In this document: piece by piece, positions 50,593-59,726 of the stretch
Layout of the letters: every line of letters starts with the position of its first letter
How positions within the stretch are numbered: position 1 is the stretch's first letter
NCBI GenBank assembly: GCA_016197405.1
Contig: JACPVR010000017.1
Location: 1-64,000, forward strand
Direction: 5' to 3'
Origin: Mycobacterium sp.
GTDB taxonomy: Bacteria; Actinomycetota; Actinomycetes; Mycobacteriales; Mycobacteriaceae
Length of the DNA stretch: 64,000 nt
Program-made: the position numbers and the translations under genes
The notes under the pieces: model-generated
What the model saw: only the letters and a program-made list of their open reading frames with translations
Database searches by the model: none
What the model was told of the DNA's origin: nothing

Positions 50593-51086
50593 GCGGAATG
50601 GACATGCTCCACAACCAGCGCGATAAGCGCCGCAAGGTCGGCAACGAGATGCCACCGCCGATGCACCCCGCGCGGTCGACGCCGGTCACTCTGCCTGCCG
50701 CACCCGCGGCCGATCCGGCGCCCACTGAGTCTCAGGCAGGTCCATCGCCTGCCGCACCTGCAAGCCTTCCCGCGCCGCCGCCGACTACGACCGTGGCGCC
50801 GAAACGTCCCGCACCGCCTGCACGGCAGCAGGACAAACGCCCGGCCGAGCGAGTGAAAAACTCAGAGCTGATCCCGACCACGGCCTACCTCGAACTCGAA
50901 GAGGACCGCTACATCCGGCGCACGATCGACGCCGGTCGGTATGGCAAGCCGAAGGTCACTTCGGCGAGCGCAGTCATCCGCTACGCGGTGCAGTACCTGG
51001 CCCAACACATGACCCCCGACGAAGTCGTCGCCGCGATCCGCGAGGCCGCACCAGAAACATCAAACCAGGGAAGACTCCGGCTTTAA
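50589..51086 (+). CDS. RHH-type centromere-binding partner of ParA
   Basis: 165 aa from ATG 50589, overlapping the parA stop. Residues 1-90 are Pro/Ala rich and disordered, with a basic start (NQRDKRRKVG) of the kind that stimulates ParA ATPase in ParG-like proteins. The C-terminal 60 residues, TAYLELEEDRYIRRTIDAGR then SASAVIRYAVQYLAQHMTPD, fit a ribbon-helix-helix fold. It should bind the 16-bp iterons upstream. Classified by architecture and position. Confidence 0.7.
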   Translation: MSGMDMLHNQRDKRRKVGNEMPPPMHPARSTPVTLPAAPAADPAPTESQAGPSPAAPASLPAPPPTTTVAPKRPAPPARQQDKRPAERVKNSELIPTTAYLELEEDRYIRRTIDAGRYGKPKVTSASAVIRYAVQYLAQHMTPDEVVAAIREAAPETSNQGRLRL

Positions 51087-51096
51087 TCGATCTACC

Positions 51097-51120
51097 GTTC
51101 TATCGATAGATCGGTAGAAC
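51097..51120 (+). terminator. inverted repeat after parB (terminator or extra ParB site)
   Basis: GTTCTATCGAT / ATCGGTAGAAC form 11-bp arms with one mismatch and a 2-bp centre, 10 bp after the parB stop. The GATCGG core also matches the iteron, so it could be a binding site as well as a terminator. Confidence 0.45.
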
Positions 51121-51340
51121 GAATTCCGGGAAAAGGCCGACGGGCCGGGCATCCCGAGCGCCGCGGCGGGACGCACTTCACGGGCGACACACCACGGCTA
51201 TCTATTGTGCGATGTTGTCCTATATGTATGCCTACAGTGCATGTAAACTCTGCGGAAACGTGGACGGCACGGCAACTTGTCACCGCGTCCGCTAAGTGAC
51301 CATCGCATGAGGGGACTGGGAGGCGATCATTACGGCCGTC

Positions 51341-52201
51341 GTGGACCAGGAACACCCCGGCGACCCCGATGTCGCCCTTCTCGCTCGTCACGTTAAGGCA
51401 CGCCTTCGCCGGCAGGGGATGTCTGTGCTGGCTGCCTCAGAGTATGGGATTCTGTCGCGGTCGACGCTGACGGCCATCACTCAGGGTGCCGATCGGGTGC
51501 CGAGCTATCGGACGTTGTCCAAGCTCGATGACCTGCTGAGCTGGGAGCCCGGCTCCGCAGAGCGAGCGCTGCACGGCGGTGAACCGATACCCCGCGAAGA
51601 GGGTGTCTACGGGAAGCTGCCAGCCCAGCCTACCGACGCGCCCGAGGAAGACGTCGCCGCTGCAACAGCGGCACTCAACGACGTCTTCGATACGACGTTC
51701 GAAGACCCTTCAGGGTGGAACTACGGCCACCTACTCCGATGGATCGACCAGCGCCTGCGTGAGCTGAACATGACCAAGTCGAAGTTCGCCGCCATCGGGG
51801 GACCGGCTCGTGCGACGCTGGCGACCCTGGGCAAGCGTGGCTTCGGCCCTAGTGCTGAAACCCTCGATCGCATCGACACGTTCCTGTTGTGGGAGCGTGG
51901 ATCGGCGCTGACCGCGCTTCGTGGCGGGACTCCCGTGCGTAAGGGTCCCAAAGTGGCGCCGAACCCGGCACTCGTCCCGCTCAACGGTGCTCTGGACACC
52001 CTCAATGCCGTGAAGGTGCGTCTGACCCGGCAAAGCCAGAGCCTTTCTCAGCTACATTCGGACGTAGACGAGGCGCTGGAGCGTGTCAGCGTCGCGATCA
52101 GTGAACTTGGTGACAGAGAACGCCTTGATGCGTTGCTGTTGTCGGAGATGGGCGATCCCGAACAGGGTGATGCCGCAGGAACGGGAGAAATCCATGACTA
52201 G
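51341..52201 (+). CDS. regulator with duplicated HTH-like domain, 286 aa
   Basis: GTG 51341 is the first standard start, but the GGGAGG ribosome site lies 16 nt away and is better placed for ATT at 51329. Two homologous units are visible: VKARLRRQGMSVLAASEYGI ... WEPGSAERALHGGEP (residues 15-85) and IDQRLRELNMTKSKFAAIGG ... WERGSALTALRGGTP (residues 135-205). Each has an HTH core and the same WExGSAxxALxGGxP ending. A C-terminal helix follows. Probably a transcription regulator binding as a pseudo-dimer. It lies between the partition genes and the methyltransferase-helicase. Confidence 0.65.
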   Translation: MDQEHPGDPDVALLARHVKARLRRQGMSVLAASEYGILSRSTLTAITQGADRVPSYRTLSKLDDLLSWEPGSAERALHGGEPIPREEGVYGKLPAQPTDAPEEDVAAATAALNDVFDTTFEDPSGWNYGHLLRWIDQRLRELNMTKSKFAAIGGPARATLATLGKRGFGPSAETLDRIDTFLLWERGSALTALRGGTPVRKGPKVAPNPALVPLNGALDTLNAVKVRLTRQSQSLSQLHSDVDEALERVSVAISELGDRERLDALLLSEMGDPEQGDAAGTGEIHD

Positions 52202-52228
52202 CGGTATTGCAGTAGGGGAGCGCCGACT

Positions 52229-55200
52229 ATGGCCGAGACCGAGGACCAGGGTCTGTTCAGCGTCGAGGAATCGGGGAACAGTCGCAGTGACCGAGTGGAT
52301 GCGCCAGGCAGTCGAACAGGTGTATCGCCATCAGCTCGGTACACCGCCGGGATGGACCCCCGAGCAGACCGAACTGTTTCTCAATCTGGTGACAGAACGG
52401 CTGGACAACCAGGCCGCAGTCTTAGCGCTGGAGCTGGGGGAGCAGGCCGTCCAGAGCTGGACTCGTCAGCACGCCGGTCAGCACCCGGACCACGAGACGA
52501 CAGTCGGCCTGCACGAGACGGGGTTGCAGAACGCCCGCGAAGCGATCGTGCGGCAGAGCCTTTACGACCTGATTCCGCAGCCGCCGGAGGGACACGACAG
52601 CCCGGCGCCGACGCCAGCCGATATTCCCTGGACCCACCGTTGGCGGCACCTGATGTACCGGGCCGAGCCGAGCGAGCAGATCGAGGAACTCGCCGACCGC
52701 CTGTGGCCGGACCGCAGCGCGATGTTCCGGGTCAAGGCGGCGTTTCTGCTGGCAACCCGGCTGGAAGAAAACCGGGCGATACCGACCGCGCCGGGTCAGC
52801 GCCTGACCCACGACCTGGGAGCCGAGGTCGCCGAAGCGATGAAGGCCGAGGGGTATCGGGGCGAGTAGCTCGCAAGCGTAAAGCCCGCCCACTGGCCGAG
52901 GACGATCCTCAGCTCGCGTTGTTCGCCGAAGATTCCTTCGACCTGCCGACCGATCCTCGCGTCATTGACCCCGGTGGAGCTCCGTTGCCGCCGCTCATAC
53001 CGGTAGCCCCTGATCAGCACAGCGCCGAACGTGACCAGCCGCACTCGGCCGCGATCGAGGCACTGACCCTCAAGCGGCCCACGGTCCCCGTGGCGACCCG
53101 TGACGCCACCGCGCAGACTCCGCCCGCGATGGCAGCCGGGCCCGCTGTCCAGGCCAGCCCCAGCACTGCCGAAACAGCTCTGCCCGCCCCTGCCGCCGCC
53201 ACCAGCGACACTGCGCCCGGTGGTGCCACCGAGGACGTCGCGCTGTCACCGCCGCCGGCCATCGATTATCGCCCCGGCACCACCATCGCGGTCCCCTCAG
53301 GCTCCAAAGCCCGTCTCACCGCCAACATCGCCGCCATCGACACGTTGATCGAACTGCAAGGCCAAGCCCGCAACGCCACCGCTGCCGAACAAGAAACCTT
53401 GGCCCGCTGGTCTGGGTGGGGCGCGATACCCGAGGTGTTCGACACCCGCACCGACACCTACAAAGCCCAGCGCGACTACCTCAAAGAAGCACTCGGACCC
53501 GACCAATACCAAGCGGCATCCAGAAGCACCCTCAACGCCCACTACACCGACCCGGCCATCGCAGAACAAATGTGGAAAGCGTTGCAGCACGCGGGCTTCA
53601 CCGGCGGGCGAGTCCTCGAACCCGGGTGTGGGTCAGGCACCTTCATCGGCTTGGCGCCCCAGGACGCGCAAATGGTCGGCGTCGAGAAAGACCCCATCAG
53701 CGCCGCCATCGCGGCCTATCTCTACCCTTCGGCGCAAGTCCGCGCCGAAGGCTACGAAACGACCAACGTCCCCAACGGCTCCTTTGCCGCCGTGATCGGC
53801 AACGTGCCGTTCGGCAACTTCGCGCTGCGCGATCCCGCCTACAACCCACGTCGGCTGTCCATCCACAACCACTTCATCGTCAAATCTCTCGACCTCACGG
53901 CCCCCGGCGGCTACCAGATGGTCTTGACCAGCCGCTTCACGATGGACAACGCAGACCCCAAGGCTCGCCGCGAAATCCTGTCACGCGCGGATCTGCTCGG
54001 AGCGATACGTCTGCCCTCCAACGCCTTCCGCCGCGTCGCCGGCACCGACGTGGTCACCGACATTCTCGTTCTGCGCCGCCGAGAAGCCGACCGCGCGATC
54101 GAAGACGGCGCGGACGCCTGGCTGAACACCGCCCCGCTGACCTTCGACGGTGACGACGGCAACGACGCCGATATCGAGGTCAACTCCTACTTCCACGGCC
54201 ACCCCGAAAACGTCCTGGGACGCCTCAGCGTCGGCCACGGAATCCACGGCCACCAAACCCTCAACGTGACCGCCGACGAATCCAGCCCGTTGGCCCTGCA
54301 AGTCGGGCACCGGCTGCGCGCCATCATCGACGGTGCACTGCATCGCGGCCAAGGGCTCACCGCCACAGCCGCCACGTTGACCGAGGTCAACGACGTCAGC
54401 TTTGATCCCGGGCTGATCACCGCCGCCACCACGAAGCTCCCGGCCCGCGACACCCTGCGCTTTGACGAAGCATCCGATGAGTTCCAAACCTGGACCGCAG
54501 ACACCTGGACGCCGGCGAAAGTCTTCAACACGCGCAAGCAGGAGACCATCCACTTGCTCAAACTGCGTGATGTCGCCAATGCCGTCGTGTCCTCACAACG
54601 CGCGGGCCAGCCTAACGACGTACGCGAACAGCTCCGCGGTGAACTCAACCGACTCTATGACACCTACGTCGCCAAACATGGCCCCATCCAACGCTTCAAA
54701 TGGAGCAAGCCGGCGATTATCACCCAAGACCGGCATGACAAAGCTCTGGCCAAATCGATTGAAAAATGGCGTCAGAAGAACCCCGACCAACACCGAGTCC
54801 CTGCCGAGCTGCTCGAAGCGTGGGATGAACGCGCCTGGGAAACACCCAGCCAGTACAAGATGCGGCCACACATCGTCACCGCCCTGCGCAACGATCCCGG
54901 CTGGACCACCGTGCTCGCCCTGGAGGGCTACGACGAACTCACCGGGGAGACCCGCAAGGCGCCGATCTTCTCGGTAGACCTCCTGAGCCCGCCGCAGGTC
55001 CGCGACCGCGCCGAAACCGCCGACGAAGCCCTCGCGATCAGCCTGGACCAAAACGGCGGCGTCGACATCGGGCACATCGCCGCCCTGCTGGACACCGACC
55101 CGGCGGCCGCGCGGGAGAAAATGCGTGGCCTCGTCTTTCCCGCGCTGCACGACCCAGACATCCTCATCCCTGCAACACAAGCCCTATCGGGCAACGTCCG

Positions 55201-58200
55201 CCAACAACTGCGGCACGCAGAGGAGGCCGCCGAACGCGACCCCCGATACCACGAATACGTCGCCGCGCTGCGCGAAGTCCAACCGATCGACCGCGAAGCC
55301 AGCCAAATCACCGCCCGCCCAGGGTCGCCCTGGATCGACGCCAAATACCTCGCCCAGTTCGCCAGCGAGACCTTCAAAGCTGCTGACGCCGCACCGGTCG
55401 ATGTCAAGGCCGACCACGTGCATGGCATCTGGTCGATCGAGTGCCAGAGCCGCAACACCGCGGCCATGACCGAGACGTGGGGCACTCGGTTCGCCAATCG
55501 AGACGCCATTTCATTGCTCGAAATGGTGTGCAACAACAAAGAAATCGCCGTCCGATACTCCAAGGAAGAATCCGAGACCACCGGGCGGACCGGTATCAAC
55601 CGCAACGCCACTGTCGCCGCGCAAGCCAAGGCCACCAAGATCAGTGACGCGTTCCAGAACTGGGTGTTCGCCGATGACACCCGCCGCGCCGAGCTGGTCG
55701 CCACCTACAACGAGCGCTTCAACAGCTTGCGCGCACCCAAGTACAGCGGCGCGGCGTTGACGCTGCCGGGTCTGTCACACCGCTTCACTCCTCACACGCA
55801 TCAACGTGATGCCGTGGCCCGCATCATCGCAGAGCCCAACGTGTTGCTCGATCACGTTGTGGGAGCGGGCAAGTCGGGAACGATGTTCATGGCCGCGATG
55901 GAGTTGCGTCGCCTCGGGCTGGCCCGCCAGCCTTGGATTGTGGTGCCCAACCACATCATTGAGCAGGTGGGCAAGGAAGCCAAGTGGTGGTACCCCGGCG
56001 CGGAAATCCTGCTCGGCACTCCCGGAACGGACGGGCCGGGCCGGCGCCGTTTCGTGGCCCAATCCGCCACATCGGACTGGGATATGGTCATCGCCCCGGA
56101 ATCGCTGTTCATGGGTATCCCCGTCGGTGAGGACGCCCAGCGTGATTACATCGCCCGCGAGTCCCAGATGCTGCGCGAATCGCTTGAGAACATCACCGGA
56201 GACAACGCCACCGCCGCCACCGTCAAACGGCTTGAGGCAGCGCTGCAACGCTACGAATCCAAGCTGGAGAAACTCACCGCCCAGGACGGCAAAGATACCG
56301 GGCTTCTGTTCGAACACACAGGGTGTGACTACCTGATGATTGACGAAGCCCACATGTACAAGAACCGCACCAGGCTCAGTCCCGTCAAAGAATTGGCCTG
56401 CCCGGACGGATCCGACCGCGCCGACGACCTGGCGATGAAAATGGAGCTGCTGCGCAGCCGCCGACGCGAGGACGCTATCGCCGCCGGCCGCACACCCACC
56501 CCCGCTGACGAACGAGTCGCCAGCTTCGCCACCGGAACCCCGATCGCCAACTCCCTGGGCGAGCTCTACGTCATGCAGCGCTACCTGCGGCCCGACCTGC
56601 TCGAAGATGCCGGAGTCCTGCACATCAACGACTGGGCGACCACCTTCACTGCCACCGTCAACACCGTGGAAGTCAACGCCACCGGCACTCAGCTCAAGCC
56701 GGTTACCCGGGTCGGCAAGTTCTGCAATCTGCAAGAGCTGCTGCGCATTTCCTCGGTGTTCACCGATGTCATATCCCGTGATCAAATCGGATTGAAGCTG
56801 CCCGAACTCAGCAATGACGGCAAGCGCACCATCGTCAGCATCCCCGCCGATCAGAATCTCCGCGACTTCATCACCGACCTGGGCTACCGGGCGAGCACCC
56901 TGGATCCGAAAAACCTTGCCCGCGACAACATCCTGAAAATCTCCAACGACGGCCGCGAAGCCAGCCTCGACCCGCGCATGGTCCACCTGCCAGAGCCCAC
57001 CCACTCGCGGACCGCTGCGGTGGCCGAGAGGATCATGGCCGTTCACCAGCAGTACGCCGACACCATCTACAAAGATCCCCAATACGGCCATGACATGCCC
57101 ACTCCCGGAGCGTTGCAGATCGTCTTTTGCGACCGCGGCACCCCCAGTAAGGGAGCGAAGAAAAAAGGCGACTTCAACATGTACGGGGCGATCCGCGACG
57201 ACCTGATCGCTCGAGGAATGCCCGCTGAGAAGATCCGCTTCATCCACGACGCCGACAAAGCCGAGGACAAGCTACGGCTCTTCGATGACTGCAACCGCGG
57301 CCAGGTCTCGGTGCTGCTCGGCTCAACCGAGAAGATGGGCACCGGAACCAACGTCCAAACCCGCGCTGTGGCACTGCATCACGTCGATGTCCCGTGGCGG
57401 CCGGCCGACCTCGAACAGCGCGAAGGCCGCATCATCCGGCAAGGAAACCAAAACGAAACGGTCAGCATCTTCAACTACGTGGTCGAAGGCTCCTACGACG
57501 TCGTGATGTGGCAGAAAATCGAAGCCAAGTCCCTGTTCATCGCGCAGGTCAAACGCGCCGACATCAGCGTCGATGAAGTCGATGACATCGGCGGCAACGA
57601 GATGACCGTCGCGGCCGCCGAAACCAAAGCGCTGGCCACCGGAGACCCCCGCTATGTGCGCCAGGTCCAACTACAAGACGACATCGAACACCTCGCCGCG
57701 CTGGAACGGGCCTACCATGACGGCCTTGCCGCCCGTGACCGCGATATCCGCCAGCGCCAGCGACAACTCGACATCACCACCGTAGAACTCGACGCCTTGG
57801 CGCCGACCGTGGCGGCCATGGCCTCCCAGCCCGCCGACGCCGCCGTTGACATGGTGGTCGAAGGGCGCCGCTACCCCGAGCGCAAAGACAGCGCAGCGCC
57901 CTTCGCCGAGGTCTGCCGCCGTGTGTACGGCTCGTTGAGCAACGCGGCATCCTGGGATAGCCGGTCACTGAACACTGCCGTCAACGGCATGGCGCTGCAC
58001 GCCCGCCGCGATCACATTGGCGATCGGCTCTGGGTCAGCTTCGAAGGCCCCTCTGCCGAAGTCGCGTTCACCATCCAAGACCTCCACGACAGCGCACCCA
58101 AGGTGGGGGAGACCGCCAACGGGGCCAGCAATGCCAAGGCTCGCGGACTGCTGACCCGAGTGGAAAACCTCTACAAGGATCTTCCCGCCCACCACCAACG

Positions 58201-58585
58201 CCTCCAGATCCAGCACGACCACCTCACCAACGCGCTCGCAGACCTCACCAGCACCGACGTCGAGCCGTTCGACCGCGGTGAGGAGTTGGCGGCCAAACGC
58301 GAAGAACACGCCACCTTGACCACCCTGCTGCAACTGGAAGCCCAGTCCGAGGCGGCCAAAGCCAAGGCCGCCGAAGCCGAGCAGCGACTGCTGGCCGCCG
58401 GCCGCCAGCCCGGCTGGTCTCTGCACTTGAACCCAACCCCATTCCTGATCGAAGAATCCGGGCTCGCCACCGCCGACCAATACCGGTTCGCGCAAGGGCT
58501 AGCCGAACAGGCCCGCGCCAGCGAATACCGCGACGCCCAGCGCGGCGAACGCAAGGACCGCGGTGACGATCGGAGGACACTGTGA
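52229..58585 (+). CDS. DarB-like N6-adenine methyltransferase / SNF2-type helicase
   Basis: Up to 2118 aa from ATG 52229 (AGGGGAG 8 nt upstream). Codons 20-212 overlap another gene in a different frame and look like shadow sequence; convincing protein starts near 52865 (KRKARPLAEDDPQLALFAED), where no standard start codon exists, so the true start is open. Methyltransferase: VLEPGCGSGTFIG near residue 460 and IGNVPFGNF near 530. Helicase: DHVVGAGKSGTMF near 1210, DEAH in LMIDEAHMYKN near 1370, FATGTPIANSL, and PADLEQREGRIIRQGN near 1735. A coiled-coil tail follows. Phage P1 DarB has this order and protects DNA from restriction. Confidence 0.85.
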   Translation: MAETEDQGLFSVEESGNSRSDRVDAPGSRTGVSPSARYTAGMDPRADRTVSQSGDRTAGQPGRSLSAGAGGAGRPELDSSARRSAPGPRDDSRPARDGVAERPRSDRAAEPLRPDSAAAGGTRQPGADASRYSLDPPLAAPDVPGRAERADRGTRRPPVAGPQRDVPGQGGVSAGNPAGRKPGDTDRAGSAPDPRPGSRGRRSDEGRGVSGRVARKRKARPLAEDDPQLALFAEDSFDLPTDPRVIDPGGAPLPPLIPVAPDQHSAERDQPHSAAIEALTLKRPTVPVATRDATAQTPPAMAAGPAVQASPSTAETALPAPAAATSDTAPGGATEDVALSPPPAIDYRPGTTIAVPSGSKARLTANIAAIDTLIELQGQARNATAAEQETLARWSGWGAIPEVFDTRTDTYKAQRDYLKEALGPDQYQAASRSTLNAHYTDPAIAEQMWKALQHAGFTGGRVLEPGCGSGTFIGLAPQDAQMVGVEKDPISAAIAAYLYPSAQVRAEGYETTNVPNGSFAAVIGNVPFGNFALRDPAYNPRRLSIHNHFIVKSLDLTAPGGYQMVLTSRFTMDNADPKARREILSRADLLGAIRLPSNAFRRVAGTDVVTDILVLRRREADRAIEDGADAWLNTAPLTFDGDDGNDADIEVNSYFHGHPENVLGRLSVGHGIHGHQTLNVTADESSPLALQVGHRLRAIIDGALHRGQGLTATAATLTEVNDVSFDPGLITAATTKLPARDTLRFDEASDEFQTWTADTWTPAKVFNTRKQETIHLLKLRDVANAVVSSQRAGQPNDVREQLRGELNRLYDTYVAKHGPIQRFKWSKPAIITQDRHDKALAKSIEKWRQKNPDQHRVPAELLEAWDERAWETPSQYKMRPHIVTALRNDPGWTTVLALEGYDELTGETRKAPIFSVDLLSPPQVRDRAETADEALAISLDQNGGVDIGHIAALLDTDPAAAREKMRGLVFPALHDPDILIPATQALSGNVRQQLRHAEEAAERDPRYHEYVAALREVQPIDREASQITARPGSPWIDAKYLAQFASETFKAADAAPVDVKADHVHGIWSIECQSRNTAAMTETWGTRFANRDAISLLEMVCNNKEIAVRYSKEESETTGRTGINRNATVAAQAKATKISDAFQNWVFADDTRRAELVATYNERFNSLRAPKYSGAALTLPGLSHRFTPHTHQRDAVARIIAEPNVLLDHVVGAGKSGTMFMAAMELRRLGLARQPWIVVPNHIIEQVGKEAKWWYPGAEILLGTPGTDGPGRRRFVAQSATSDWDMVIAPESLFMGIPVGEDAQRDYIARESQMLRESLENITGDNATAATVKRLEAALQRYESKLEKLTAQDGKDTGLLFEHTGCDYLMIDEAHMYKNRTRLSPVKELACPDGSDRADDLAMKMELLRSRRREDAIAAGRTPTPADERVASFATGTPIANSLGELYVMQRYLRPDLLEDAGVLHINDWATTFTATVNTVEVNATGTQLKPVTRVGKFCNLQELLRISSVFTDVISRDQIGLKLPELSNDGKRTIVSIPADQNLRDFITDLGYRASTLDPKNLARDNILKISNDGREASLDPRMVHLPEPTHSRTAAVAERIMAVHQQYADTIYKDPQYGHDMPTPGALQIVFCDRGTPSKGAKKKGDFNMYGAIRDDLIARGMPAEKIRFIHDADKAEDKLRLFDDCNRGQVSVLLGSTEKMGTGTNVQTRAVALHHVDVPWRPADLEQREGRIIRQGNQNETVSIFNYVVEGSYDVVMWQKIEAKSLFIAQVKRADISVDEVDDIGGNEMTVAAAETKALATGDPRYVRQVQLQDDIEHLAALERAYHDGLAARDRDIRQRQRQLDITTVELDALAPTVAAMASQPADAAVDMVVEGRRYPERKDSAAPFAEVCRRVYGSLSNAASWDSRSLNTAVNGMALHARRDHIGDRLWVSFEGPSAEVAFTIQDLHDSAPKVGETANGASNAKARGLLTRVENLYKDLPAHHQRLQIQHDHLTNALADLTSTDVEPFDRGEELAAKREEHATLTTLLQLEAQSEAAKAKAAEAEQRLLAAGRQPGWSLHLNPTPFLIEESGLATADQYRFAQGLAEQARASEYRDAQRGERKDRGDDRRTL
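52287..52868 (+). CDS. unknown 193-aa protein nested in the helicase reading frame
   Basis: GTG 52287, with GGGGA 9 nt upstream; in-frame ATG 52195 (overlapping the previous stop, with GGGAG) would add 31 Arg-rich residues that look like shadow sequence. The protein is well formed: VEQVYRHQLGTPPGWTPEQT, FLNLVTERLDNQAAVLALEL, IPWTHRWRHLMYRAEPSEQI, and an amphipathic C-terminus. Codon third positions are GC rich in this frame, supporting it as the main coding frame here. Family unknown. It ends at 52868, where the helicase frame becomes convincing. Confidence 0.7.
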   Translation: MTEWMRQAVEQVYRHQLGTPPGWTPEQTELFLNLVTERLDNQAAVLALELGEQAVQSWTRQHAGQHPDHETTVGLHETGLQNAREAIVRQSLYDLIPQPPEGHDSPAPTPADIPWTHRWRHLMYRAEPSEQIEELADRLWPDRSAMFRVKAAFLLATRLEENRAIPTAPGQRLTHDLGAEVAEAMKAEGYRGE

Positions 58586-59322
58586 GCACCCCGACACCGC
58601 CCCAGGCTGATCCGTGGTGGAGCTACGCGGTGGGAACTGCCGCTGCCCTCCAGTCGGGCAAGGAGCCCCCGACTGTGGCTGTCCACGGACCGTTCCTCAA
58701 CTCCAACGAGGTCGCCCGGCTCAGCAGCCCCGCAACCTACAGTCGCCTCGCGGCCGGCGACGGGCGCTTCGAACGCGCCCAAGCCCCGTTCATGGTCAAC
58801 CCTGTCCTGATGGCAGCCGCCATGGCCGGCCAAGGTGTCATCAACAGCCGCCGCCAACGCGACGCTGACCGCAGCACCCAACCCCAATGGACCAACTACC
58901 GCGACGCCGCTGTCCTGACAACCAATCAGCGGCTGATGTGCAGCCGCCCCCAGGGTGGCTGGGTGTCATTCTGGTACAGCGAAATGTCCGAGTTCTACCC
59001 CGATCCCCAACGGCGGGCAGTCACCATGTCCTTCGCCGACGACCACACACCACCCCTACAGCTCACCGGCCCCGCTGCCCCCGCCATCGCGCTCTGGGTC
59101 GGCCACTCCGTCTACGGCGACCGCTGGCACGAAGACCCCCGCCTGGCCGCCCTGCTGCCCAGCCAAGCGTCCCAGCACGCCACCAGGCCCGAACAGGCCG
59201 CCGCCGCCGAGGACACCGCCTCCGAGGCCGACGGACTCACAGCCGAACAACAAGCGTGGTGGGACCGCCACCGGCCCCGCCATAGCCGTCACAGCGCTTC
59301 ACAAGGTGGGCTGGAACTGTGA
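58582..59322 (+). CDS. unknown protein, possible PH-like domain, 246 aa
   Basis: GTG 58582 overlaps the helicase stop (GTGA), so it is co-translated. Contains VARLSSPATYSRLAAGDGRF, a helix with MAAAMAGQGVINSRRQRD, then a strand-rich part AAVLTTNQRLMCSRPQGGWV and SFWYSEMSEFYPDPQRRAVT, which resembles bacterial PH-like domains. The tail is Ala/Arg rich. No signal or membrane helix. Likely a partner of the methyltransferase-helicase. Confidence 0.6.
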   Translation: MSTPTPPQADPWWSYAVGTAAALQSGKEPPTVAVHGPFLNSNEVARLSSPATYSRLAAGDGRFERAQAPFMVNPVLMAAAMAGQGVINSRRQRDADRSTQPQWTNYRDAAVLTTNQRLMCSRPQGGWVSFWYSEMSEFYPDPQRRAVTMSFADDHTPPLQLTGPAAPAIALWVGHSVYGDRWHEDPRLAALLPSQASQHATRPEQAAAAEDTASEADGLTAEQQAWWDRHRPRHSRHSASQGGLEL

Positions 59323-59726
59323 GCACCCACACCGCGCCGCTGGTGGCCGCCCCGGCCGCGTTAAGCAGCTACGCTCGCTCCAGGCTCGACCACCTCACTG
59401 ACGGCCGACCCCTCTACATTCCCGGCTCGGGCACCGAATCTGACCCCGTGATGGCCATCCAGCCGACCTCGCTTTACCGCCACCCCTACAGCCTCATTCA
59501 ACTGCCCCTGCTCGCAGTGCATTTCGACACCATGCTCGACCCCGCACCAGACACCGCGTGGCTGGTCAGTCTGGCCCACCTTGCCCACCATGACTGCCCC
59601 GCATGTGTGAGCACCTGGACCGAGGCCGAGCATTGCGCCCAGGAGCTCCCAACCGATAGCCCGCAGTTTCGCACCCTGACAACCCCGACGGTCCTCCTGC
59701 TCGTGCACCAGGAGGACCACCCCTAG
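59319..59726 (+). CDS. unknown protein, 135 aa
   Basis: GTG 59319 overlaps the upstream stop (GTGA). Central LVSLAHLAHHDCPACVSTWT has a His/Cys cluster (HLAHHDCPAC) that could bind a metal, and a further Cys in AEHCAQEL. No known family. Last gene of the plus-strand methyltransferase operon; its stop overlaps the convergent HTH gene by 4 bp. Confidence 0.5.
   Translation: MSTHTAPLVAAPAALSSYARSRLDHLTDGRPLYIPGSGTESDPVMAIQPTSLYRHPYSLIQLPLLAVHFDTMLDPAPDTAWLVSLAHLAHHDCPACVSTWTEAEHCAQELPTDSPQFRTLTTPTVLLLVHQEDHP

Noticed and set aside
49702..50655. 317-aa minus-strand ORF running through the iterons
   Set aside because: Its ending is only the translated 16-bp repeat (repeating Lys-Arg-Cys-Thr-Asp type units) and it is antisense to parA.
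55775..57247. 490-aa minus-strand ORF
   Set aside because: Antisense to the helicase motifs of the giant gene; shadow frame.
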